From Theocolax elegans (lineage: Eukaryota; Arthropoda; Insecta; Hymenoptera; Cerocephalidae): a stretch of DNA of 64,000 bases. Numbering within the stretch: the stretch's first letter is position 1; each line of letters begins with the position of its first letter. The notes beneath the pieces were generated by a model, which did not search any database, was not told where the DNA came from, and saw nothing but the letters and a program-made list of their open reading frames with translations. The stretch covers positions 1,973,370 through 2,037,369 of the forward strand of contig CM047429.1 in the NCBI GenBank assembly GCA_026168455.1, given 5' to 3'. The position numbers and the translations under genes are program-made. Below are positions 33,993-42,869 of this stretch, one piece after another.

Positions 33993-34059
33993 TGTATCTA
34001 CAGACGAGATGCCTGGACTCTACTGATGAGCCCACCAGGCATACTCAGGGCGAAATACA
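33993..34059 (+). ncRNA. Type III hammerhead ribozyme, unit 1
   Basis: Stem III pairs TGTAT (33993-33997) with ATACA (34055-34059). Predicted cleavage is after C33998 (AUC triplet). Stem I pairs TACAG (33999-34003) with CTCTA (34018-34022), with one C-C mismatch. The invariant CTGATGA is at 34023-34029. Stem II pairs GCCC (34030-34033) with GGGC (34048-34051), followed by GAA and A15.1. Loop I contains ATGCCTGG (34009-34016) and loop II CCAGGCAT (34035-34042), exact complements that could kiss. All core nucleotides fit the hammerhead consensus. Cleavage itself is inferred. Confidence 0.87.
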
Positions 34060-34536
34060 TTAAATTTTCTTTTCTTTTCTTATATTTTTTTTTCCATCTT
34101 CTTAAGTTTTTATTAATTTTATATTACAATCAATTAAATTATATATATATTTTTTTTGACTTAGCTTGTCTTAGTCTTTTTTCTAACACTCATCCTGTGA
34201 GGTTTCTATAGTGGCTGGTATTAATACAGTCCGCCTTACTTGAGTTGTGAGGAATATTTCTTTGGCTTGTGGAGATCAATAAATTCATTTATCATATAAC
34301 TTATAATATAAACAAGCAATAAATTCACGAATTTTAAAATTATACGGCATTAGATCACAAAAATGCCTTATGTGACAATATTCTGACGATTAAGACATTA
34401 GTTCTATGTAAGTGCGTTAGGTGGCTACCTGTTAATATGTGGCACTTAATAAAGTTTGCTATCGGTAGGGCATATATACCCCATGTCTTCCTCGTCGGGA
34501 TAGAGCTGATTTTTAAAAATTTGTATATCCTTCATC

Positions 34537-34603
34537 TGTATCTAGAGACGAGATGCCTGGACTCTACTGATGAGCCCACCAGGCATACTCAGAGCGAAAT
34601 ACA
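34537..34603 (+). ncRNA. Type III hammerhead ribozyme, unit 2
   Basis: Same architecture as unit 1: stem III TGTAT/ATACA, predicted cleavage after C34542, CTGATGA core. Stem I TAGAG/CTCTA is perfect here. The 3' strand of stem II reads GAGC instead of GGGC, giving one C-A mismatch. The complementary 8-nt loop segments are retained. Confidence 0.85.
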
Positions 34604-35448
34604 TTAAATTTTCTTTTCTTTTCTTATATTTTTTTTTTCATCTTCTTAAGTTTTTATTAATTTTATATTACAATCAATTAAATTTTATATATTTTTTTTG
34701 ACTTAGCCTGTCTTAGTCTTTTTTCTAACACTCATCCTGTGAGGTTTCTATAGTGGCTGGTATTAATACAGTCCGCCTTACTTGAGTTGTGAGGAATATT
34801 TCTTTGGCTTGTGGAGATCAATAAATTCATTTATCATATAACTTATAATATAAACAAGCAATAAATTCACGAATTTTAAAATTATACGGCATTAGATCAC
34901 AAAAATGCCTTATGTGACAATATTCTGACGATTAAGACATTAGTTCTATGTAAGTGCGTTAGGTGGCTACCTGTTAATATGTGGCACTTAATAAAGTTTG
35001 CTATCGGTAGGGCATATATACCCCATGTCTTCCTCGTCGGGATAGAGCTGATTTTTAAATATTTTTTTTGACTTAGCCTGTCTTAGTCTTTTTCTAACAC
35101 TCATCCTGTGAGGTTTCTATAAGTGGCTGGTATTAATACAGTCCGCCTTACTTGAGTTGTGAGGAATATTTCTTTGGCTTGTGGAGATCAATAAATTCAT
35201 TTATCATATAACTTATAATATAAACAAGCAATAAATTCACGAATTTTAAAATTATACGGCATTAGATCACAAAATGCCTTATGTGACAATATTCTGACGA
35301 TTAAGACATTAGTTCTATGTAAGTGCGTTAGGGGGCTACCTGTTAATATGTGGCACTTAATAAAGTTTGCTATCGAGTAGGGCATATATACCCCATGTCT
35401 TCCTCGTCGGGATAGAGCTGATTTTCAAAAATTTGTATATCTTTCATC

Positions 35449-35515
35449 TGTATCTAGAGACGAGATGCCTGGACTCTACTGATGAGCCCACCAGGCATAC
35501 TCAGAGCGAAATACA
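35449..35515 (+). ncRNA. Type III hammerhead ribozyme, unit 4
   Basis: Identical in layout to the unit 2 ribozyme: stem III TGTAT (35449-35453) with ATACA (35511-35515), cleavage expected after C35454, perfect stem I, one C-A mismatch in stem II, loops I and II complementary over 8 nt. Confidence 0.85.
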
Positions 35516-35887
35516 TTAAATTTTCTTTTCTTTTCTTATATTTTTTTTTCATCTTCTTAAGTTTTTATTAATTTTATATTACAATCAATTAAATTTTATA
35601 TATTTTTTTTGACTTAGCTTGTCTTAGTCTTTTTTCTAACACTCATCCTGTGAGGTTTCTATAGTGGCTGGTATTAATACAGTCCGCCTTACTTGAGTTG
35701 TGAGGAATATTTCTTTGGCTTGTGGAGATCAATAAATTCATTTATCATATAACTTATAATATAAACAAGCAATAAATTCACGAATTTTAAAATTATACGG
35801 CATTAGATCACAAAAATGCCTTATGTGACAATATTCTGACGATTAAGACATTAGTTCTATGTAAGTGCGTTAGGGGGCTACCTGTTA

Positions 35888-35943
35888 ACGAGATGCCTGG
35901 ACTCTACTGATGAGCCCACCAGGCATACTCAGAGCGAAATACA
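35888..35943 (+). ncRNA. Truncated hammerhead, unit 5
   Basis: The core CTGATGA, stem II and the GAAATACA strand are present. A deletion joining CTACCTGTTAA to CGAGATGCC has removed the 5' strand of stem III, the cleavage site and the 5' strand of stem I. It cannot self-cleave in cis. Confidence 0.8.
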
Positions 35944-36163
35944 TTAAATTTTCTTTTCTTTTCTTATATTTTTTTTTCATCTTCTTAAGTTTTTATTAAT
36001 TTTATATTACAATCAATTAAATTTTATATATTTTTTTTGACTTAGCTTGTCTTAGTCTTTTTTCTAACACTCATCCTGTGAGGTTTCTATAGTGGCTGGT
36101 ATTAATACAGTCCGCCTTACTTGAGTTGTGAGGAATATTTCTTTGGCTTGTGGAGATCAATAA

Positions 36164-37035
36164 ACGCATTTATCATATAATATATAAAAATAATATTAAT
36201 TTATTATTTATCTTGTTGTTTATATACACTATTTTTTCCCATTATAAAAGTTATATAATGTACCGTGTATTACATATGAAATATGTATCACAATTTCAAA
36301 TATCGCGCGAGTTTTGCAACGTTGCCGCTAGTACATGTAATGGAGGTTAATGTCGTCAACATAGCGGTTTTCGAAAAATAATTTATTAATTATATATGTT
36401 AGAAGTACCAAATCGATGTTTTTATGATAGTATAATGTTTTAGATTCTACTTAAATGTATATATAAATTTTTACAAGATTTGTTTGTCAGGTAATGTATA
36501 ATTTAAATAAGAAGATCAAGGAAATCCGATTCTCCATAAGGCTCCGTGTTAAACCGCACCATATTATTTTATTAATAACTCATTATATAGGTACCCAAAC
36601 CTACTCAAAAATTTAACTGAAGACTTTCTATATAATAATAAGCTTAAATAAATTTTTGTATTAAAATCTGTTTGTTAATTACAAATCAGATAAACCTCCT
36701 TAAGTTCGAGAGAGAGCGGACGAGTCCGCGATTCGAATAGTCACGCTGCAACCGCTTCCGCTCGCGTAGTTTTGCGCTCGCCCATGCGCTTACATTATAG
36801 CTGGCCCAACTTGCATGCACACCATATTATATTGTTTAATATAGAAAATTTATATTTTCTCTCCGCATTCACAGACTTTAGACTATCACATATTAAATAG
36901 GAAACTCCAAACGTAATATTTTTTTTTAAAATAAAGATAAATATTAATTAATAATTATAAATATATGTAATATAGTCAAAATATGGCTGCATTAAAAAAT
37001 AAATAAAAATAGTATATTATAAAGACTATTTATTT
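36164..37035. other. AT-rich stretch, nothing recognised
   Basis: AT-rich DNA with one GC-richer patch around 36710-36800 and no gene, RNA or repeat that I can define. Confidence 0.4.
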
Positions 37036-37266
37036 AAGGGGTTAGGTTTTTTTTCGATTTTGATGAACAAACCATGTATGTTTTTATTTGGCAATGTTTC
37101 GATGGATATCCTCATCCTCATCAGGCTATACCTTTATCTACCTCACCTCACCTGCTCACCTTTATAAAGGTATAGCCTGATGAGGATGAGGATATCCATC
37201 GAAACGTCGTCAAATAAAAACATACATGGTTTGTTCATTAAAATCGAAAAAAACCTAATCCCTTTA
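37036..37266. mobile_element. Foldback MITE with CTGATGAG...CGAAACG motif
   Basis: Arms of about 100 bp run from AGGGGTTAGGTTTTTTTTCG to its complement CGAAAAAAACCTAATCCCTT, with a loop of about 25 bp. Each arm contains CTGATGAG, a GATG/CATC stem and CGAAACG, on opposite strands. This resembles a hammerhead core, but no complementary stem I flanks it, so I regard it as hammerhead-like only. Confidence 0.75.
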
Positions 37267-37659
37267 AACATACTGCATGGACGATAAAATTATTCTACAA
37301 GACTATTTATTATTTTAAAAAATAATTTATTTCAAGATTTTTATAGAATATAGATAAATGGTGATTTTATTTATATATTTTAATAATATAGAAAGAATAA
37401 AATTTCAAATTATTTAGCGGTATCATTTATAACAGGTTGTGGTATCCTTTGATGCAGACAATTAAAATGATAATACTATTGTGTTCGAACAGTGAAAAAA
37501 ATAGATTTTGTCGCTTAATGTAAACAATTGCCATAATATTAATTTTATGTTGAAACAAATATGATTTAATTAATTTCTTGAAACATAAGAATTGTGACGT
37601 TGTAAAACGTACAACGCACAAGTACATGCACATGACTTATATTTACAAGTCATGTGCAT
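37267..37659. other. AT-rich spacer
   Basis: No gene recognised. A small hairpin ATGCACATGACTT.../AAGTCATGTGCAT is centred near 37640. Confidence 0.4.
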
Positions 37660-39545
37660 GCATTATATTCACGTTACGTTAGATCGCGATCGCGTCGCAG
37701 GTAGCGAATCCCTCGCAGGCGGACCGAAGTGCACCGATGCACTTTCAAAGCGAAAATTGATACCCACGGTATGGGTATGTTTTAGCACGGAGCCGACGAA
37801 CGACGCGACCGATACCCGACGGTAGTACGCGGACTACGACCGAGACCCCGGCCGAGAGGTATCGTGAGCCAAGGACCGAGCCCAGGTCGTCTCACGATAC
37901 CTGGCGTATCCGCTGCTGATGACAACAAGACGGGAGGTTAGGCGGCGTCCTAACCTCAACCGTCACACGTGCTCAGCAGACGACGACGGCTGAGATGGCG
38001 CATGGGTGCACGCACGCCCGAACTACGCACTACTAGTCGGGAGAGCCAGGGTGCTCCCCCACCTTACACCCGTATACCGGGGAACGCGGCACCGACGGCG
38101 ACGATCGTGCGGCACTAGGCGTGGTGCGCGGGGAAGGGGGAAATCACTCGAGCAGCGAGAGTGTTGCGCGCGCGAAGAGCTCGAGTGATCGACCGTAGTG
38201 GGATTATGGGTGGGAGCGCGCGGAGCGAGGGGAGCGCGAATAGAGTAGGAGTCGCGGTATACCTAATGTATGCGTGCGAAGGTATACCGCGGCATACTAG
38301 AATATATATATATATATAGATATATAGACGGCGCGCACACCTATGGATTGGTGGATATTAATATTAGATTGATTAGTTTAGCTAGTAGCGTCGTTAATTT
38401 TAAATAAAAATTAGGTAGATCCGTCGGTAGAGTTTGGGCGATTTTTAATAATTTTATAGTATGTATATAGTTGTAAATAGTTGTTGGAATTAAATATCAA
38501 TTATGGTATGAGTGTGTCGGGATAGTCAGTAGTAATTATATAGCCGGTAGGCACGGGGCGGCATCACCGACTGGGTTACCGATATGGTAATTTATCATTT
38601 GTAATGCGCGCCTTCCGAGTGCCAGGGGATGATTGGTTGCGTGATCGACCCAATAATGAACATGTTGGTGGTGACGTAAACCACTATTATTGGGTAATCG
38701 GCCTTGACGGAAATAAGATCAAGGCTGACTACGCGTATCGATCACGCAATCAACCACCCTAATCAACGCCGGTAGATAAGGAATATAGTAAGATAGAGCA
38801 GGATAGCGATAGGGTGGGGAGGAAAATCCTTAATTTTGGGGATCAAGCCACGCCGCGAGCCGGATGAAGAAGCCGGTCTCGACGATTCGCTACCTGATCG
38901 TCCGACGAGGCAGTCGTGTTTTTGCAGAGTTGTAGTTTTGTAGTTAGAGGCGAAGTAGCCATTTTTCGTAGTAGAGTAGAGTAGCGTTAGAGTTTGTAGT
39001 CGAGGTGTGAGTGGAGTTGTTTTGGAGCTGCGACAAGCTAATTAGGCGAGTAAATTTACGGTTAGCCCGACGGGCGGCCGAATTATTTTAAATATAATAT
39101 TGTTATATATATTTGCCGGACGGACGGAGTTGTGTGAGAGATTGTGTGCACGTGTGTGAGAGTCGGTCGCGGATCGCGGTTAATAATTGTGTCGGTGCCG
39201 GACTTATAATATTATTTTGAATTCTTGAATAAATGTTAGCTGTGATTATTATTGAATTCGTGAGTGTTATTTCATATTCCCTTTACTCTAAAAGCCACCG
39301 GTTCCGAGGTGGTCAGCCGTCGGGATTCCCTCTGTGACGAGGAGTCGAGGTGAGGATTTGCCGGGTTGCCGAGTAGTGTTGTAAAGTAATTATTCATTTT
39401 TATTTAAATATCGCCAGGCGCCCAATTAAATACAAATCGGCGATATCTAGCCATTTTCAACGTCGCTACGACGGAACCTCCGTCGGCCTTTAATTTAATT
39501 CAATTAAATTATTCCCGACGAAAAGTAGCGTCGCAGAATATTCTA
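37660..39545 (-). mobile_element. Long LTR-like repeat, copy 2
   Basis: Inverted homologue of 7715-9575, with landmarks such as GTAGCGAATCCCTCGC, GCCCGACGGGCGGCCGAATT, GTGTGAGAGATTGTGTGCAC, GCCAGGCGCCCAATTAAAT and GACGAAAAGTAGCGTCGCAG. It lacks the hAT-like MITE of copy 1 and has its own hairpin insert near 38633-38760. Coding capacity is absent. Substitution differences are numerous, so the copies are old. The LTR identity is inferred. Confidence 0.55.
38633..38760. repeat. Inverted repeat within LTR-like copy 2
   Basis: GATTGGTTGCGTGATCGA on the left and TCGATCACGCAATCAACC on the right are near-perfect inverted complements about 90 bp apart. A further inner pairing surrounds ACCCAATAAT / ATTATTGGGT. 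The structure looks like a small foldback insertion and is mostly absent from copy 1. Confidence 0.5.
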
Positions 39546-39597
39546 TTATTAATTTTATTTTAATGGTTGTTGAATCTACATTAAGAACTATATTTGG

Positions 39598-40739
39598 CTA
39601 ATATCTTATTACATTATCAATTATCTCTGCTTCATTATTATAAATTAAATTTCCCTCTGTATTTGTTCGAATCATTAATGATCTTGAAAATTTTACTTTT
39701 AAATTTTTTTCATCTTTAACTCCTGATAATGCGAAATATAATTCACCATGACTAAATACTGGTCTGGGTAGAGAATGGCCTATTTTTTTAAATGATTCTT
39801 CTTGTGATTTGTTTATTGTCATAGCAAAACTTGGCCTTATAGAAAATTCTCGTCGTATCTTATCAATGTGTATTTCATCGTTTGAAGATATAAATTTATT
39901 TATAGGATCATAATAGTTTGAATACAATTCTTTCAATGAATAATTTGAACATGTATAGTGTATTAATTTAGTAGTGGATAGTCACCCTCCATTATTTTAT
40001 TTTGGTTTTTTAAACGATCTTGTAGGGCAATTCACAGGATGTTGAATAAATTTAACACCTTTTCTTTTAATTAAAAATTGCGACGTTTCGTCTGATAATC
40101 TTTTCAGACCTCTTCTGGCACTAATTTATTAACAGAGACACAAATATTATCAATTTTTCAAATTGAACATGAACAACAAGAAATAATTTTTTATATAAAT
40201 ACACAAAAAACGCAATAATTACCAATATTGAAAAAAAGTTTACCTCGACATCGAGCCATGTCAAGTCGGACTGATCGTTATAACAAGAAATAAAATGTGT
40301 ATTAATTTAATTCCTTAGTAACATAACAATGCTTCTTTTTTCAGCATTTATTTATGTGGTGGTAACCCATTTGGAATTATAGAATTCAAAAATTCGAATG
40401 GAATAGATTCACTTTTTTCACGAAGTATTATACTATCAACAATTGAATATATTTTAGTTTCATCATCTATTCAATTAATAATTTCATTATTAATAGCTAC
40501 AATATCAACATTTGTAGATGACAAAATAATTTTGACATTTAAAGTATACATATAAATCATTTTTATTTTTTTTATCTTCAAAAACTTCATCTATTAAAAG
40601 ATTATAGGTAATATATTGCTCAGGAATTTTTATTATATTAATATTGATTTCAAATTTGATCGTGTTATTGTTTCTTCTAACATTCAATAAACACGTTTTA
40701 AACGTACTATCTGGATTGATACATCTTAAATTATTATAT
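39598..40739 (-). pseudogene. Helitron-type PIF1 helicase, C-terminal part
   Basis: On the minus strand, three helicase blocks appear in order. LRCINPDSTFKT and IPEQYITYNLLIDEVFED lie at 40560-40739. NVDIVAINNEI...IDDETKIYSIVDSI...FEFLNSIIPNGLPPHK lies at about 40340-40530. RREFSIRPSFAMTINKSQEE...LPRPVFSHGELYFALSGV lies at about 39680-39860. These match the late motifs of the helicase half of Helitron Rep/helicase proteins. Frames differ between blocks, and about 310 bp (40010-40320) of unrelated AT-rich DNA interrupts it. The Walker A part lies at 42060-42450 beyond a solo LTR. The copy is non-functional; the Rep nuclease domain is not visible in this window. Confidence 0.75.
40010..40323. 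mobile_element. Probable small insertion in the Helitron helicase
   Basis: This AT-rich segment separates two helicase blocks that are adjacent in intact proteins. Near 40078-40122 it contains, on the minus strand, CCAGAAGAGGTCTG...CAGACGAAACGTCGC. That is the same stem-plus-CGAAACGTYG motif found in the foldbacks at 24717 and 37036, but with A in place of the hammerhead U4. Ends are not clear. Confidence 0.45.
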
Positions 40740-40743
40740 AACG

Positions 40744-42043
40744 TGTAACGGTCACGCTGGGGATTAGGGCGTGGCGTCAAAGGCGAAATAAACGGTTGAA
40801 TTTACATAAAACAATATTTATTATAGTTATAATATAAAAGAAGTTTGGGCGCCAGCCGCGTACGATCACGGCGGATTTATATTAATTAAGCTCGGCTGCG
40901 TACGAGCTGCTGCTGCTTGCTGCGCGAGGGGAGGGGAGGGGAGTAAAGGGGAAGCACACTTACGAGCCGAGGAGGTTACAAAGTACCCACTGCAAGGCGT
41001 ACACCCACCTTAGTATCGAGGAGATCATCTCCTGGAGTTGCTGCTCTGCGGTCTACTATCCACGCACACACATACTCGAATAATCGATATTGAATCGGTG
41101 ATAGATCGATTACAAATTTATATATATATATATCGGTCGGCCGGTGTTGCCTCGATGGCGTCCCGATGAGCTCTGTCGAGCTCGGGCTCGTTCGCTGCTT
41201 CGTTGCTCGGGCCCGACGTGCGCGCGCAGCTTCTCGCGTCGAGTCGCCCGTCGGCCGCCGTCGTCTCGCGGGCCTCGTGCAGTGAGTGCTCGCGGCCATG
41301 TTTATCAAAGCGGACGTTATTGCCTGGGCTGCTGCTTCCCACGGAGAGGACGGTGTTCCTGGTGATGTTGTTGACCAGGTAAGCCTTTATGATCGTTCCG
41401 TGATGTCAATTTATCGGCTAACGAATCCACTCTGTTACAGGTGCAAACGGATGGCCGATCCTCGAGTCTTCTCTCTCACTCGCTCTCAGGGTGGTCACTC
41501 AGCTGGTGCGCGTCGGGTCAGTTACTGCTGCTCTTCTTCGATGCTGCGTTGCTGCGGGGATTCTGGCTGCTTCCTAGGTAAATATCTGTCTCCCGAGGGA
41601 GTGCTGCGTATATAATACTAGTTATTAATTGAGAGTTATGGTAATGTTATGATTACCATAACCTCACTTCCAATCATCTCCTAGCATGTAGTTCTCAGTT
41701 ACTGTGTGCTACATGCTTCCTTGTCTCCTTCTATTTGGATTATTATAAATTATCTAACGTGTTACAGCTTCCTGGATGACTTGTCGCTGCTTGTGCTGCT
41801 CAGTCTAACACCTTGGGCCATCGTAGGCTGCCTCATAGTCCTGGTGCGAAGCCTTCTGGAAGTTGTATCGCCTCTCCTGACATGCTGAATCCTTGTGGTA
41901 GGTGGAAGGAACCAAGAGAAGTATTGGGGATTTGGGGAGCTTCAGTTAGGTTAGGTAGGCTTAGAGATGTGAGGGTAGGTAGGCTAGTTTGTATTGGGAC
42001 TCGCTCGCTTATTATTTTGACAGGTATTACATACCTTGTCACA
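40744..42043 (+). mobile_element. Solo LTR with AACG target duplication
   Basis: It starts TGTAACGGTCACGCTGGGG and ends CCTTGTCACA, with AACG directly on both sides (40740-40743 and 42044-42047). The 1300-bp GC-rich block is related to 1893-4083 and 58055-58970. It splits a Helitron helicase relic whose two parts lie on either side in the same orientation. A 4-bp duplication suits a Ty3/gypsy-type LTR retrotransposon. Frames on both strands around 40976-41615 are composition artefacts. Repeated GGTAGGTAGG and splice-like AG|GTAAGC and TTACAG sequences occur in the 3' half. Confidence 0.78.
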
Positions 42044-42059
42044 AACGTAAGTTTTTTTA

Positions 42060-42450
42060 AATAATTTCCACAAACTACTACTTCTGGCATGTTTTAGTAA
42101 TTAAATACTGTTTCCGTTATGAACTATTGGAAGTGTTTATCTAAAACGGTTTATCACTATGACATAAATCTTTAAATACTACATCTATAACTTCTAAGCG
42201 TACTTTAAAGTCATCGATATTTCATCGCAAGAAATAGATAAAATTTTTTCTAAAATTTTATAGAGTTTGAATTTCAAGAAATATTGCGTGTTGACCGTTT
42301 ATTTGAGTTAAGTGGTAATTTAAATGTCGAATGCATAGTTTAGTAAAAGCAAATAACGTATAATAAATAGCTTTTCCACTGCCTGGTCCATCAATAAAGA
42401 ATAAATTTTCATTATTTATCATGAAGTGCTGTTAAAAAAATAGAATTTTC
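42060..42450 (-). pseudogene. Helitron-type helicase, Walker A part
   Basis: The minus strand reads ENLFFIDGPGSGKAIYYTLF near 42345-42410. This is the PIF1-type Walker A region (usually DGPGGTGKT), with one Gly lost and Thr replaced by Ala. Decayed helicase-like sequence follows, with stops. It precedes, in protein order, the blocks at 39598-40739, so the solo LTR inserted within one helicase gene. Confidence 0.65.
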
Positions 42451-42600
42451 TAAAAAAATGTTTCTTCCTGGATTTCTTCTCGCAGGATGAATGAACATCG
42501 TCTGCGAGAGGCGTGGTTACCCAACAGAGATAATAGTATAATATACACAAAAAATGTATTATTATAATAGTATATTATTATCATTATTATTATTATTATT
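42451..42600. repeat. AT-rich spacer ending in ATT microsatellite
   Basis: A TTATTATCATTATTATTATT tract (about 42574-42600) abuts the poly-A end of the minus-strand LINE, as in the next copy upstream. Confidence 0.6.
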
Positions 42601-42869
42601 TTTTTTTTTGGAATCTGTGGTAATGACATTTTACGCACAACCGGCAAACTATCCACTCCCTCGCAAGAGCAGACAGTCCACCGAGTGTGGGACTCAGTAG
42701 GAGCAAATATACACTAAACCCACATATCACTGTTAGCACCGACACCAGCCCGGAACTGTTATTCACATTACTTCAGACTGGGCGGCTGTCCTTGCGTGTC
42801 CGAAAAACACATTCATTCTTTTACTCGTTCATTCTCGAATCGCATTCGCTCAATCTGTCAGACATACAT

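Larger units (their letters stand above)
33795..36163 (+). repeat. Tandem satellite, unit about 541 bp, five units, ribozyme-bearing
   Basis: Units start with ATTATACGGCATTAGATCAC at 33795, 34340, 34881, 35251 and 35792. Units 1, 2 and 4 are full length (545, 541 and 541 bp). Unit 3 is about 370 bp, having lost the middle section that includes the ribozyme. Unit 5 is about 372 bp, having lost the part just upstream of and including the ribozyme cleavage site. Full units are nearly identical, so homogenisation or recent amplification is likely. No protein is encoded. A tandem repeat of a few hundred bases with one hammerhead per unit is the hallmark of hammerhead satellites and retrozyme-like elements known from other animals. 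Confidence 0.92.

Noticed and set aside
33795..36163. Possible CRISPR array
   Set aside because: Units are about 541 bp of continuous repeat without short direct repeats and unique spacers, and there are no cas genes. It is an ordinary eukaryotic satellite array.
37160..37205. CTGATGAG...CGAAACGTCG read as a complete hammerhead
   Set aside because: The core strings are present, but I find no complementary stem I strands around them and stem II leaves an extra base. It is kept only as hammerhead-like.
40976..41615. Several frames of 70-110 codons on both strands
   Set aside because: All fall within the solo LTR at 40744-42043, are Arg/Ser/Thr-rich by composition, and have no conserved counterpart in the related LTR at 1893.
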